Shown here: positions 10,067 through 19,500 of the stretch, piece after piece
Layout: every line of letters begins with the position of its first letter
How positions within the stretch are numbered: position 1 is the first letter of the stretch
From: an uncultured Saccharospirillaceae bacterium
Lineage (GTDB): Bacteria; Pseudomonadota; Gammaproteobacteria; Pseudomonadales; Oceanobacteraceae
Reading direction: 5' to 3'
DNA: 64,000 nucleotides
NCBI GenBank assembly: GCA_947503895.1
Contig: CANNFT010000001.1
Coordinates: 310,001 to 374,000, forward strand
The notes under the pieces: generated by a model
What the model saw: only the letters and a program-made list of their open reading frames with translations
Told to the model about the DNA's origin: nothing
Database searches by the model: none
Position numbers and translations under genes: made by a program

Positions 10067-11254
10067 TTAACCACGAAAGTATCGTTGTGGAACAAACGGC
10101 ATTTTGCATACAGTAATGGGTCTGGCTTTACCCCGGACCATTGCGCTCAATTTTGTCCCGACTGTCGCAAATGCCTTTGGAACATAACCCATGGCCACGG
10201 GCTGGTTTAGCGTCGGTCCAAAACCACCACTGGTGATTTTGCCGATCACTGCACCCGTCTCGTTTACAATTTCAGCGCCCTCTCGAATCGGGGCGCGGCC
10301 TTCAATTTCGAAACCTACTCGCTTGGTTGAGACACCATCATTTATCTGTTGGAAGATGCGCTCTGCGCCTAAAAATCCTCCTGCCTTTGCCCCCTCTGGT
10401 CGACGCGATTGACTGATACTCCACAAAAGACTGGCTTCAATTGGTGTCGTTTTTGTATCCATGTCATGACCATACAAACACAATCCGGCCTCCAAACGCA
10501 GCGAGTCACGCGCGCCTAAGCCGATTGGTTCAACAGCGTCGAAAGACAACAAGGTTTTTGCTAAAGCCTCAGCATCATGGCCATCAACGCTGATTTCAAA
10601 ACCGTCTTCGCCGGTATAACCAGAACGGGTGACATAGCAACGCTTGCCTGATATCTGTGTATGGCAGCCATTCATAAACGTCAGTTTATTTGCTTCAGGT
10701 GAAAGCTGTTCCATGACATGGGTTGCCGCTGGCCCTTGCAGTGCCATTAATCCCTGCCCGTTCAGATATTCGAATTCAAACCCATGCAAATGCGTCAGCA
10801 GGTGCGATAAATCTTGTTCCTTGCATGCCGCATTGACGACCAGAAAGAACGTATCTTCAGCCCAACGGGTAACGATTAAATCGTCTAAAATTCCACCATC
10901 TTTATTGGTCAGCACGGCATAGGTTTGTTGATTAATATTGAGTGATTCGAGGTCTACCGGAATTAATTTTTCTAGGGCTTGAGCAAGGCCCGCACCTTTA
11001 ATCACCACTTGTCCCATGTGCGAGACGTCAAAAAGGCCCGCCTGCTCGCGGGTATGTAGGTGTTCTTTTAAAATACCGTCTGGGTATTGAACTGGCATGT
11101 GGTAGCCAGCAAAGGGCACCATTTTTCCGCCTAATGCTTGATGCAATGCAAACAACGGTGTGGTTTGAATGGCATCCGATTGTTTAGCGGCGTTCGCGTG
11201 ATCATTCATATTGTCTTCATCTGGATGGGGGCGGGTCGATGTTGTTTGAGTCAT
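10067..11254 (-). CDS. gcvT: Aminomethyltransferase, T-protein of glycine cleavage
   Basis: A 395-residue protein that releases ammonia from the H-protein intermediate and makes 5,10-methylene-tetrahydrofolate. Family motifs include PFAGYHMPVQYPDGI near the start, AGLFDVSHMGQ, SGYTGEDGFEI, GARDSLRLEAGLCLYG and the late GFGPTLNQPVAMGYV. There is a ~28-residue polar N-terminal extension compared with most GcvT proteins. The ATG at 11254 has GGAG ten bases upstream; a second ATG at 11209 would remove part of the extension. It follows glyA by 36 bp. Confidence 0.95.
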   Translation of the reverse strand: MTQTTSTRPHPDEDNMNDHANAAKQSDAIQTTPLFALHQALGGKMVPFAGYHMPVQYPDGILKEHLHTREQAGLFDVSHMGQVVIKGAGLAQALEKLIPVDLESLNINQQTYAVLTNKDGGILDDLIVTRWAEDTFFLVVNAACKEQDLSHLLTHLHGFEFEYLNGQGLMALQGPAATHVMEQLSPEANKLTFMNGCHTQISGKRCYVTRSGYTGEDGFEISVDGHDAEALAKTLLSFDAVEPIGLGARDSLRLEAGLCLYGHDMDTKTTPIEASLLWSISQSRRPEGAKAGGFLGAERIFQQINDGVSTKRVGFEIEGRAPIREGAEIVNETGAVIGKITSGGFGPTLNQPVAMGYVPKAFATVGTKLSAMVRGKARPITVCKMPFVPQRYFRG

Positions 11255-11290
11255 AAGTTTGCTACTCCAAAAGTGATGAGGCGCTCAGGA

Positions 11291-12556
11291 TTAGCTGTGC
11301 TTGTTAATGTACACAGGAAAATCTGCACATAAATTCAGCACTTTTTGTTTTACTGCTGCCATCACAGATTCGTTTTCGACGTCATCCAATACATCGCAGA
11401 TCCACCCCACCAACAACGTCATTTCTTTTTCCTTCATGTTTCGACTGGTCACTGACGGTGTACCAATTCGAATGCCACTGGTGACAAAAGGCGATTGAGG
11501 ATCATTCGGAACAGTATTTTTATTGACGGTGATATTGGCTCTTCCGAGAGCAGCATCTGCTGCTTTACCGGTTATGCCTTTATCAATTAAATCGATGAGT
11601 AAAAGATGGTTTTCAGTTCCACCAGAGACAATTTTGTAACCGCGAGATTGAAATGCGGTTGCCATGGCTTTTGCATTATTAACGACTTGTTGTTGGTATT
11701 GCTTAAATTCCGGTTGCAATGCTTCTTTTAATGCAATGGCTTTAGCAGCAATGACATGCATCAACGGGCCACCTTGAATGCCTGGGAAAATTAAAGAATT
11801 AAATTTCTTCTCAAGCACTTCATTACGCTTACAAAGAATGAGTCCACCTCGTGGACCACGAAGTGTTTTATGTGTGGTGGTTGTCACCACGTCTGCAAAA
11901 GGAACGGGGTTCGGATATAAGCCCGCAGCCACTAAGCCTGCTACATGCGCCATGTCCACAAACAAAAATGCACCGACCTTGTCGGCGATATCCCGAAAGC
12001 GCTGCCAATCCATGATTAAAGAGTACGCAGAGAAACCAGCCACAATCATCTTGGGTTTGTGTTCCAAAGCCAGCGCTTCTACTTGATCGTAATCGACCTC
12101 TCCGGTTTCTGGATTCAATCCATACTGAACGGCGTTATAAATTTTACCGGAGAAATTAGGTTTGGCACCGTGCGTCAGATGACCACCGTGATCGAGCGAT
12201 AAACCGAGAAATGTATCGCCGGGTTCCAATAAGGCCATGTAAACCGCGGCGTTAGCCTGTGAGCCAGAATGTGGTTGAACGTTGGCATAGTCAGCTTGAA
12301 AGAGTAATTTCGCTCGGTCGATAGCGAGCTGTTCAACGATATCGACATGCTCGCAACCACCGTAATAGCGCTTAGTAGGGTAGCCTTCGGCATATTTATT
12401 GGTGAGCTGGGTGCCCTGCGCTTCCATCACCATCGTGCTGGTGTAATTCTCTGAGGCAATCAGCTCGATATGCTCTTCTTGACGCTGGTCTTCCCCTTGA
12501 ATTGCGGCCCAAAGTTCAGGGTCAAAGCCAGCAATTTTATTATTGTAATCGAACAT
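11291..12556 (-). CDS. glyA: Serine hydroxymethyltransferase
   Basis: This PLP enzyme interconverts serine and glycine with tetrahydrofolate. Motifs include [35 protein letters not shown] and the PLP-lysine motif [14 protein letters not shown]. The ATG at 12556 (MFDYNNK) is preferred over the longer frame to 12583 because GAGGA lies eight bases upstream; it gives 421 residues, the usual length being ~417-420. It is the first gene of the minus-strand operon with gcvT, gcvH and gcvP, so serine/glycine conversion and glycine breakdown share transcription. I looked for a glycine riboswitch in the 180-bp leader and did not find a recognisable one. Confidence 0.96.
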   Translation of the reverse strand: MFDYNNKIAGFDPELWAAIQGEDQRQEEHIELIASENYTSTMVMEAQGTQLTNKYAEGYPTKRYYGGCEHVDIVEQLAIDRAKLLFQADYANVQPHSGSQANAAVYMALLEPGDTFLGLSLDHGGHLTHGAKPNFSGKIYNAVQYGLNPETGEVDYDQVEALALEHKPKMIVAGFSAYSLIMDWQRFRDIADKVGAFLFVDMAHVAGLVAAGLYPNPVPFADVVTTTTHKTLRGPRGGLILCKRNEVLEKKFNSLIFPGIQGGPLMHVIAAKAIALKEALQPEFKQYQQQVVNNAKAMATAFQSRGYKIVSGGTENHLLLIDLIDKGITGKAADAALGRANITVNKNTVPNDPQSPFVTSGIRIGTPSVTSRNMKEKEMTLLVGWICDVLDDVENESVMAAVKQKVLNLCADFPVYINKHS

Positions 12557-12738
12557 TGCATGAATCCTCGTTAAGGTGCCCAACGGCTGTCGGGTGAGAA
12601 ATGGGAGTGCTAAAAGCCCGTATAAAAAGCGATGTTAATGCTCGGCCAGATATTTGTTAAATTAATAGTTGAAATGAATGTATTAGTATTTTAAATAGTG
12701 CTATATCACATAATCGATCTTATGGGGCAGATAGCAAC

Positions 12739-13590
12739 GTGAAGCACCTTCCAATGGATGTACTCAGAGCATTCGTCACCATTTCCGAAGTCGGCAGCTT
12801 TACTCAAGCCGGCGATTTGCTTGGTCGCTCACAGCCTGCCATCAGTCTTCAGATCAAACGGCTTGAAGAGTTGATAGGCAGTTCACTGTTTCGCCGCAAA
12901 GGTCAATTGATTGAGTTGACAGAATCGGGGCACAATTTATTCAGTTACGCAAAGCGCATTCTGGTGCTCAATGACGAAGCGCTATCAAGCTTTCATCACG
13001 CCAGTGTCAGCGGGCAGCTCAAACTGGGCATTCCCAGTGAATTTGCCACGATACTACTGCCTAAAATATTGAGTCGGTTTGCACAAACCTACCCCAATGT
13101 AAACTTGGAAATCACCAGTGATCTCAGCCGAAATTTATTATCAGAAGCGCCTCAGAAGAAATTTGATTTAGTGTTAGCACTGCATGATGACCCGAAGAAA
13201 GCATCGAGCAAACTGGTAAAAGAAGAGGAATTAGTTTGGGTGACCAGTGCACAACATCATGTACACAAATTGGATGTGATTCCGCTGATTACGGCACCGG
13301 AAGGCTGCATCTACCGAAATCGTGCGACTTCTATTTTAAACAAAGCAGAGCAACCCTGGCGTATTACTTATATCAACCCAGATCTTACGGGCATTCAAAC
13401 AGCCATAGAAGAAGGGTTAGGCGTGACGGTATTGGCTAAGGGCACCGTACCGGACACGTTAAAAATCGTTAGAACGTCGGACCGATTCCCGAAGTTAGGA
13501 AAAATCGGAATCAGCTTGATTGCGAAAAAAGGAAAACAAACGGAAGCCGTTGAATTATTGATGGACTATCTAAAAGCCAGCCTTGCCTAA
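12739..13590 (+). CDS. LysR-family transcriptional regulator, divergent from the glycine cleavage operon
   Basis: A 283-residue LysR protein. The winged helix-turn-helix is at residues ~6-62 (VLRAFVTISEVGSFTQAG, then RSQPAISLQIKRLEELIG and LFRRKG), followed by a two-lobed effector domain beginning about residue 90 (GQLKLGIPSEFA). The called start is GTG at 12739; an ATG at 12754 (MDVLRAF) is possible. It is divergent from glyA with a 182-bp AT-rich intergenic region, so it plausibly regulates the glyA-gcv operon or itself. That is inference from position only, since the effector is unknown. Confidence 0.88.
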   Translation: MKHLPMDVLRAFVTISEVGSFTQAGDLLGRSQPAISLQIKRLEELIGSSLFRRKGQLIELTESGHNLFSYAKRILVLNDEALSSFHHASVSGQLKLGIPSEFATILLPKILSRFAQTYPNVNLEITSDLSRNLLSEAPQKKFDLVLALHDDPKKASSKLVKEEELVWVTSAQHHVHKLDVIPLITAPEGCIYRNRATSILNKAEQPWRITYINPDLTGIQTAIEEGLGVTVLAKGTVPDTLKIVRTSDRFPKLGKIGISLIAKKGKQTEAVELLMDYLKASLA

Positions 13591-13722
13591 TGGTGCATCC
13601 CGTTACAGATTGGGCTATCAAATATAAACGCATACTTATACATCTGGTTCGATTGCGGAGCATGATTGAATTGCTTCATACTCCGACTGGACCGAGCCAT
13701 TAACCTGTACGTCTTTAGGTGA

Positions 13723-14313
13723 TCAGTCACGATAGATTGACTCAAGTCGATCACCGAATTTATTTTTCAAAATTTTCCTAAGACGAAATACCCTACTTTT
13801 AACCGTTTGAACGCTGATGTTATCGGCATCGGCAATATCCTGATAAGGTAACCCGTCTACTACCACGGCCATTACGATGTCTTTAATAGCATCTGGCTGT
13901 TGTTCAAGGCAAGCCATTACCTCTTCGAGAAACTCATTGACTATGGCTTCTTTTTCACAGTCCTCTTCACTTTCAACCTGACTCAATTGTGTTTCATCTA
14001 CAAAATCGTAACGATATTGATGAGAACGATTACAATGGTTACGTACAACATTTAAGGCTATGCCCATAACCCAGGTTGAAAATTTAGATTCCATTCGAAA
14101 GCGAGAAATATTCAACATCGCTTGCAGAAAGGTATCTTGTAGCAAGTCATCCACTTCAGATTGATTAAAGCATTTTTTAGATATGAAGCCTCTAACCGGC
14201 CCTTCGTATAACGCAAACAATTTTGCGAGTGAGTCTTGGCATCCGTTGACTGCAAATTGTACCAACGGGATGTCGTGGTGTTTTACTTGGTGAGAGGTGT
14301 ATATATTTTGCAC
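13723..14313 (-). CDS. ECF-type RNA polymerase sigma factor adjacent to the T3SS
   Basis: A 196-residue sigma-70 family protein with region 2 at residues ~25-95 (FALYEGPVRGFISKK, then EVDDLLQDTFLQAMLNISRF and STWVMGIALNVVRNH) and region 4 at ~135-190 (LPYQDIADADNISVQTVKSRVFRLRKIL). There is no region 3, as in ECF factors. No anti-sigma gene follows. It lies downstream of the sctV block on the same strand, 654 bp away, and is the only transcription factor touching the T3SS cluster. A role like HrpL in T3SS control is possible but inferred. The start is GTG at 14313 with a weak ribosome site. Two inverted repeats lie just upstream. Confidence 0.88.
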   Translation of the reverse strand: MQNIYTSHQVKHHDIPLVQFAVNGCQDSLAKLFALYEGPVRGFISKKCFNQSEVDDLLQDTFLQAMLNISRFRMESKFSTWVMGIALNVVRNHCNRSHQYRYDFVDETQLSQVESEEDCEKEAIVNEFLEEVMACLEQQPDAIKDIVMAVVVDGLPYQDIADADNISVQTVKSRVFRLRKILKNKFGDRLESIYRD

Positions 14314-14345
14314 TTGTTAGTCCAGTCCGTTTTCATTATGAGATA

Positions 14346-14376
14346 TTTTAAAAATGTTCAATAGGCATTTTTAAAA
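14346..14376. promoter_or_regulatory. 11-bp perfect inverted repeat upstream of the ECF sigma gene
   Basis: TTTTAAAAATG (14346-14356) and CATTTTTAAAA (14366-14376) with a 9-nt spacer, 33-63 nt upstream of the sigma start codon. It could be an operator or a 5'-leader hairpin. Confidence 0.5.
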
Positions 14377-14383
14377 CGATAAA

Positions 14384-14398
14384 GGTAATTGAATTACC
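14384..14398. promoter_or_regulatory. GGTAATT-G-AATTACC palindrome upstream of the ECF sigma gene
   Basis: Perfect 7+1+7 palindrome, eight bases beyond the preceding inverted repeat and ~71 nt upstream of the sigma start. Its size and symmetry fit a dimeric repressor site. Confidence 0.45.
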
Positions 14399-14884
14399 CT
14401 ACTCCCAACACATCCATAATTTACTTATTGCAATTCCATTTGCTGCACATCGTTCTCTTAATGAGTTTATTATTTTATGTGCGTGTTAAATTGACCCTAC
14501 GAACAATTTGAATTTTTATTTTATGTGCTTCACTAATTTTATTGGAAATTACGTAAGTCACTATTCTTATTGTTCGTTGCGTCTTTGCATTTCATTGCAA
14601 ATCAACATGAGCTTAATTTAATGCATTCCTTTTATTTTTACATCGCATGAGGGTGTGCTTCCTCAGTTCTTTCATATTTAGACAAATAAGGAAGAAGTGG
14701 GCACGTCCAGAACGGTAGGCTGTAAAGTCGAGTTTTCAGAAAAATTTATTCGATAAGACAAAGGCTAGAGCGAAGAAAAACCAAAATTGCTCAATTAACA
14801 ATCCGGCAAACGGTTTTGGAAATCTACAGATCATCCAAAGTGAGCAATATGTGACCAGAAATGTGTTTCACAATTGATTCAACT

Positions 14885-14922
14885 CGGCTCTTTATTTGAC
14901 CGCTTGGTCAGATAAAGAGCCG
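14885..14922. other. 17-bp hairpin downstream of sctV
   Basis: CGGCTCTTTATTTGACC (14885-14901), loop GCTT, GGTCAGATAAAGAGCCG (14906-14922), one G-U. It lies 46 nt after the sctV stop and has no T-tract on the minus strand. The centre TTGACC-GCTT-GGTCAG is itself operator-like. Probably a 3'-end or processing structure of the sctV transcript. Confidence 0.5.
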
Positions 14923-14967
14923 GTATTTGCATTGGTGTGTTTAAAATATGCACAGTATAAACTGCGA

Positions 14968-17049
14968 CTAAAAGCTTCCTAGACGACCTAATGATTGAAT
15001 ATTGATGTCCCTGGCCAGTTCTTGGAAAGAGATAACGGAAAGATCGTAGACTTCTAGCTCCAATAACTTGCGAACGTATCGACGAATATCCATCGAGACG
15101 ATCATGACTGGCTTATGTTGAATGCGCTGAATATCACCTACGCTGGTTTTAATGTGTTCCACTAGCTCACTCGTAAAACTCGGGTCTAGCGCTAAATAAG
15201 AGCCGGAAGACGTTTGACGAATCCCTCCGCGGATTTTTTCCTCCAAATCTTGCTCTAACAAATAGGCAGGTAGGATGTTTTGTCCATTACTGTATTTATA
15301 GCTGATTTGGCGATTCAGGTTATTTCGCACGTATTCTGTTAGCAATATCGTGTCTTTTTCCTTTTGTCCCCACTCCACTAAGGCCTCAAAAATTGAACGA
15401 AGATTACGAATGCTGATGTCTTCGGACACCAATCTTTGGAGAATTTCGGCTATCTTTTGCAGCGGTAACAATCGCTGAGTTTCTTTGACCAGTTCTCCGT
15501 ACTCTCCCTCCATCTTAGTGACGATCTCTCGACACTCTTGAATGCCCAAAAACTCTTCTGCATAACGTTTCAAAACGTAGGATAAGTGATAGCAAAGCGC
15601 TTTGGTGCCATCCATGTAATCTATTTCATTTTCTTGCAGTAAGCTTCGATGTTCACAAGGCACCCAGAGTGGATTTCCGGGAATTGACGAAGCCCGATTC
15701 TCGTATTCGATGGCTTGCATCATTAATTGATCCTCTTCTTCCAATACAAGTAGATGATCAGTGGCGAGTATGCCTTCTGCGACCGGAACTTCATTTAGTA
15801 AAAATTTGTACTGTTCGCCTTGCAAATTTTCATTGAATCTTAAGTGAATGCCAGGAAACGGTACACCTAAGTCCATATACAAAGCGCGTCTAACATTTTT
15901 GAGCTGTTTATTCAGATCCTTCAGGTCCACGCCCTCACGCGCACTGGCAGCGACATCTAAAATAAGCGGTGCGGTAATCGAAAAGTCGTCATGGTCAATC
16001 GCGTCCTCACTCCTTTCGTTATGATGGCTTAGTACACTGGTTGGAATATCATCTTCTTGATTCGATGGCTTGGGTGCCGCCATTTTTTTATTCAAATAAT
16101 AACCGGCTCCACCAATAACAGCGGAAAGCATGATGAATATCATGGAAGGGAAACCGGGTATCAAAGCAAAACCAAACAGCAGGCAACCCCCAATCATCAA
16201 AGCTTTGGGGTGATGCGTCACCTGACTGCCAATATCATTCCCCAAATTCGATGACTTCTCGGAGGTCACGCGGGTCACGATAAAACCCGCGGTGATGGAT
16301 ATGAACAGTGCAGGAATTTGGGCAACCAATCCGTCACCGATGGTGAGAATAGAGTAAACCCCTAATGCATCCCCTGCGCTCATCCCTTTCTGGGTGATGC
16401 CAATGGTTATCCCACCTAGTATGTTTACAAACGTGATGATTAAACCCGCAATGGCATCGCCCTTCACAAACTTCATGGCCCCATCCATAGAACCATAAAG
16501 CTGGCTTTCTTTTTCAACAATCGAACGTCTCTGGGTGGCTTCATTTTGATCAATCACCCCTGCTCGCATATCACCATCTATGCTCATTTGCTTGCCGGGC
16601 ATGGAGTCTAATGAAAAACGCGCGCTGACTTCAGCAACCCGCTCAGAACCTTTTGTGATGACCAAGAATTGCACAATAGTGAGAATTAAGAAGATTACGC
16701 CCCCGACCACTAAGTTTCCGCCTACGACAAAATTACCGAAGGTGTAAACGATATCGCCTGCATCGGCTTCCAAAAGAATTAAGCGTGTGGTGGTGATGGA
16801 TAACGCCAATCGAAAAAGCGTTGTCGCCAAAAGGATTGCAGGAAAAGCGGAAAGCTCAAGCGGTGTTTTAATATAGACGGCCAGCATCAATAAGATAACG
16901 GCAATGGACATATTCACAGCAATGAGCGTATCCACCAGTATTGTTGGTAAGGGCAAAATCATCATAAAGATAATCGCCACTAAGAAAACAGCCAGCAATA
17001 TGTCATTTCTGCCTTGGATGACTTGAATGAAGCGATTAAAGGCCGTCAT
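14968..17049 (-). CDS. sctV: T3SS export gate protein SctV (YscV/LcrD, FlhA family)
   Basis: A 693-residue inner-membrane export-gate protein of normal length. Residues ~15-330 hold about eight membrane helices with the FHIPEP-family linker ([21 protein letters not shown], shortened here in quotation to its key residues [10 protein letters not shown] and DGDMRAG). The C-terminal half (~360-693) is the cytoplasmic domain that forms the nonameric ring receiving chaperone-substrate complexes. It overlaps yscY by four bases (ATGA) and is the last gene of sctW-sycN-yscX-yscY-sctV, the same order as yopN-tyeA-sycN-yscX-yscY-lcrD in Yersinia. No lcrR follows. Confidence 0.97.
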   Translation of the reverse strand: MTAFNRFIQVIQGRNDILLAVFLVAIIFMMILPLPTILVDTLIAVNMSIAVILLMLAVYIKTPLELSAFPAILLATTLFRLALSITTTRLILLEADAGDIVYTFGNFVVGGNLVVGGVIFLILTIVQFLVITKGSERVAEVSARFSLDSMPGKQMSIDGDMRAGVIDQNEATQRRSIVEKESQLYGSMDGAMKFVKGDAIAGLIITFVNILGGITIGITQKGMSAGDALGVYSILTIGDGLVAQIPALFISITAGFIVTRVTSEKSSNLGNDIGSQVTHHPKALMIGGCLLFGFALIPGFPSMIFIMLSAVIGGAGYYLNKKMAAPKPSNQEDDIPTSVLSHHNERSEDAIDHDDFSITAPLILDVAASAREGVDLKDLNKQLKNVRRALYMDLGVPFPGIHLRFNENLQGEQYKFLLNEVPVAEGILATDHLLVLEEEDQLMMQAIEYENRASSIPGNPLWVPCEHRSLLQENEIDYMDGTKALCYHLSYVLKRYAEEFLGIQECREIVTKMEGEYGELVKETQRLLPLQKIAEILQRLVSEDISIRNLRSIFEALVEWGQKEKDTILLTEYVRNNLNRQISYKYSNGQNILPAYLLEQDLEEKIRGGIRQTSSGSYLALDPSFTSELVEHIKTSVGDIQRIQHKPVMIVSMDIRRYVRKLLELEVYDLSVISFQELARDINIQSLGRLGSF

Positions 17050-17414
17050 ACGATATCTCCAGTCAGTGTTTTCTCGCTGCTCTTAGGCATTGAGAAGTGT
17101 TTGGATTGAGTAAAGGCGGCATTGGCTTTATCCCGTTCATCGAGTTGCCAAAGCGCTTGCCCTTTCATTTGTGTCAGAAAATACTTATCCGTTTTGCTAA
17201 TCGGCGACTTTAAAAGCCCGTCAATGAGTCTCAGACAACAACTGGGCCTCTGCCCTTTCAAGTATGAAAAAGCTAACGCTTTAACCACCTCGAAGTGCTT
17301 TGGTTTAAGTTCCATTGAGGCTTCAAGTAACACGATAGCGGGCTGAAATTGCCGTTGCTGTATGTGAACGTGCGCCATCAATGATAACCATTGGATTTGC
17401 AACTTCTTAAACAT
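17046..17414 (-). CDS. yscY: T3SS chaperone YscY-like (SctY), TPR type
   Basis: A 122-residue helical protein with TPR-like repeats ([22 protein letters not shown] and further pairs, key residues only). Position directly before sctV and after the YscX-like gene identifies it as YscY, the partner of YscX. In Yersinia the pair binds SctV and is needed for export of early substrates. It overlaps sctV by ATGA, so the two are likely coupled in translation. Sequence similarity to other YscY proteins is modest, so the name rests mainly on order and size. Confidence 0.75.
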   Translation of the reverse strand: MFKKLQIQWLSLMAHVHIQQRQFQPAIVLLEASMELKPKHFEVVKALAFSYLKGQRPSCCLRLIDGLLKSPISKTDKYFLTQMKGQALWQLDERDKANAAFTQSKHFSMPKSSEKTLTGDIV

Positions 17415-17553
17415 GAGAGTGATGTGCCTAATTTACAAAATAGAACCCCGTTCTTGTTAGCCTAAAGATTGCTTAACCTCTCAAGACAAACAAAGAGTCG
17501 ATGCAGAACGAGTATGGAAGTGATCAACTTGCCGGACACTTTTTAACAGGCAG

Positions 17554-17925
17554 CTAGATCTTTAATAATGAGTAACGGTAATTTTCAAGGAGTTGCTGAT
17601 CTTCCTCATTGGCTTGTAAATATTCGTAGGCCAGCTGCATTTTGATGGACTGTTTCTCGTCTGCGTGTTGTTTTAATCCTGTTAATAAGCTTTTTCTCAC
17701 GCGTTTAAAGCGCATTGGCACCAATAGCGTCCATGAAATGGCATTGGGTTTTACATAATCTTCTAACTTTTGTACGTTGGGTTTGTTGACAAAGACTTGC
17801 TCCAAAAAACAAACGGGACGGCCAAGTGGCACCTGCCAATCTTTGGAATGTAAGCGAGTTTCTGAATCCGTGGTGACTTGTTGGGTGATACGGTCAATAC
17901 CCGTGGTCGGTAATACAGTGCTCAT
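17554..17925 (-). CDS. yscX: T3SS secreted component YscX-like (SctX)
   Basis: 123 residues, the size of YscX (122). The C-terminal helix pattern (LAYEYLQANEEDQQLLENY then SLLKI) resembles the YscX end, where YscY binds. YscX is itself exported early and is specific to Ysc-family systems. It overlaps the SycN-like gene by ATGA at its start. A 139-bp gap separates it from yscY; no gene or clear terminator was seen in that gap. Confidence 0.72.
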   Translation of the reverse strand: MSTVLPTTGIDRITQQVTTDSETRLHSKDWQVPLGRPVCFLEQVFVNKPNVQKLEDYVKPNAISWTLLVPMRFKRVRKSLLTGLKQHADEKQSIKMQLAYEYLQANEEDQQLLENYRYSLLKI

Positions 17926-18299
17926 ATCGCCTCCTCAAGCAGGTTGAGCTTATTTCTCAATGTCTCAAATAAGTGCAGTAGCTCATGAGTTTGAAACTGT
18001 TCGCTACTGATCACACAAGTAAAACAAAACGTTTCATTCGCGGCTATGCAGGGGCGAATACAATATCCTTGGACGCTGTTTGGGACTGTCATCAGTAAAC
18101 TTTTTAGGGGTAATTGACGACTGTTTATTGAGTGCATCCTCCTGCCAACTGAAAGCTGTAAGCTATCTTCAATGGGCGTTATCAGTAACAAAGTTTGATC
18201 TTCAAACTGAATCGTGACCTCGCCGTCCGCACTCTCATTCAATCCATCCAAACCAAACTGCACGGCCAATTCGTTATAAATGTCCATGTATTTCATCAT
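17922..18299 (-). CDS. sycN: T3SS chaperone SycN-like (CesT fold)
   Basis: 125 residues with the class I chaperone pattern: an N-terminal helix (YNELAVQFGLDGL), a strand carrying TIQFEDQTLLLI, then alternating strands and a C-terminal helix rich in Leu/Glu. It follows the SctW gene directly, the place of SycN, which with YscB binds the YopN gatekeeper. SctW stop and SycN start overlap as TAATG at 18299, with a second ATG immediately after. It overlaps the YscX-like gene at its end. Confidence 0.75.
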   Translation of the reverse strand: MMKYMDIYNELAVQFGLDGLNESADGEVTIQFEDQTLLLITPIEDSLQLSVGRRMHSINSRQLPLKSLLMTVPNSVQGYCIRPCIAANETFCFTCVISSEQFQTHELLHLFETLRNKLNLLEEAI

Positions 18300-19426
18300 T
18301 AATGGGCCTCTGCTTCTTTAAGGATGGCAATATCAATGGCTTCCTGGGCTGCCATAATCAGTTTGGACTTAAGTGCAGTGTCATTGTCGTAAGCCTTGAG
18401 CGGAATCAACCTCAAAAAACGCTTTACCTCTTGGAGGCAATAAATAATTAAGTCATCTCTTACAATATTCATATTCTTGGTCAGTTTTAAGAAATCTTTA
18501 GCCTTTGGTAGCGTGTTATTTTTCAGGTCAAGCATCAGCTTCATCAGCATCTCGGTATTGCCAATGTCAGTGGCTTGATAATGTATCTTTAGGGTTTCAA
18601 TCAGCTCGGACACTTGCTCCCTCACACCGCCGAGTAGTTTGATGATGTAAATATCTTCCATAATGGCTCGCAATCGACTCGGCTCTAGCGACGATGAACG
18701 TGCCGATATATCAGCACCCAGCCCTTTCAGTAAGAAATTGAGTGAATCTTTAAATTGAGCAGCGCCGTATTTCTCCATGATCTTTTGATAAGTCAGCGAA
18801 ATATTGCCGTAATCCAGAACCGAATCTCGATAAAAACTTCTTAGATCACTGACTCCGCCCAGCAATGCATGGTTAGATTCGTCAATTACACCGGAGATAT
18901 TCAGCGCGGCGTCGATCTCAGCCCCACTCTCAGCCGTTAGTTCATCAATTGCATCACTCAACGCCGCCACTGCAGACGTTGACGAGCCCTTTTTGATCAA
19001 CGCTTCTCTCGCTTTTACTAAAGCGGCAAATTGATGGGCAGGATCATCAAAAGTCGCCTTTGCAAACTGCTTCCATTGACGGGCCGTTTCGAATGGCGAT
19101 TTTGCGGATTGACTAACAAACCGATCTAGTGCTTTGCGATTGATGTCAGGAATGCGTTTGATGTAATCATCCGCTTTTTCAAGTAGGTGGCTGCGAATCC
19201 GCGTCTCTTTGCTAAATTTCTTTTTACTTAAACCGCTGCCCATTTGGTCAGCAACGGCAAAGGACATTTCTTCCTGTGCCGATTCAAACAACGATTCCTG
19301 ACTCGGCGGCAATGCGACAACCGTCTCCATTTTGTATTGGCCACGAAAAACTTGTGACGCTTCCGTTGCGACGGTCATTTGTGTGACCTGAACGGCTTTT
19401 GCAATTTGACTAACTTGATCTGTCAC
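18299..19426 (-). CDS. sctW: T3SS gatekeeper SctW (YopN-TyeA fused in one protein)
   Basis: A 375-residue HrpJ/InvE-domain protein that controls the switch from translocator to effector export and plugs secretion before host contact. Residues ~85-290 match the YopN helical repeats; the last ~90 residues (from about IHYQATDIGNTEM on, ending LKEAEAH) match TyeA, which is a separate gene in Yersinia. The combined length is close to YopN plus TyeA (~293 + ~92). The start is GTG at 19426 with AGG ~9 nt upstream. It is divergent from sctN and shares with it a nested inverted repeat. Confidence 0.9.
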   Translation of the reverse strand: MTDQVSQIAKAVQVTQMTVATEASQVFRGQYKMETVVALPPSQESLFESAQEEMSFAVADQMGSGLSKKKFSKETRIRSHLLEKADDYIKRIPDINRKALDRFVSQSAKSPFETARQWKQFAKATFDDPAHQFAALVKAREALIKKGSSTSAVAALSDAIDELTAESGAEIDAALNISGVIDESNHALLGGVSDLRSFYRDSVLDYGNISLTYQKIMEKYGAAQFKDSLNFLLKGLGADISARSSSLEPSRLRAIMEDIYIIKLLGGVREQVSELIETLKIHYQATDIGNTEMLMKLMLDLKNNTLPKAKDFLKLTKNMNIVRDDLIIYCLQEVKRFLRLIPLKAYDNDTALKSKLIMAAQEAIDIAILKEAEAH

Positions 19427-19432
19427 GAAGAT

Positions 19433-19494
19433 AACCTAATTAAATGAAACCTTTTCACGTTGTGTATCACTCAGCTTAAAAAGGTTTCAAGGTT
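19433..19494. promoter_or_regulatory. Nested inverted repeat between sctW and sctN
   Basis: Arms TGAAACCTTTT (19445-19455) and AAAAGGTTTCA (19479-19489) are perfect, with a 23-nt spacer. Flanking AACCT (19433-19437) and AGGTT (19490-19494) extend the dyad. As a result both divergent mRNAs have the same AAAAGGTTTCA...AGGTTA leader just before their start codons. Confidence 0.6.
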
Positions 19495-19500
19495 ACAGAC

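Larger units (their letters stand above)
14314..14967. other. Long intergenic region between sctV and the ECF sigma gene
   Basis: 654 bp with no credible gene. It contains two inverted repeats near the sigma gene (14346-14376 and 14384-14398), and a 17-bp hairpin near the end of sctV (14885-14922). The middle is AT-rich and looks non-coding on both strands. Confidence 0.5.

Noticed and set aside
12557..12738. Possible glycine riboswitch upstream of glyA
   Set aside because: The conserved aptamer core could not be found in this leader.
14885..14922. Treating the 17-bp hairpin as an intrinsic terminator of sctV
   Set aside because: No T-tract follows on the minus strand, so I list it only as a 3'-end structure.
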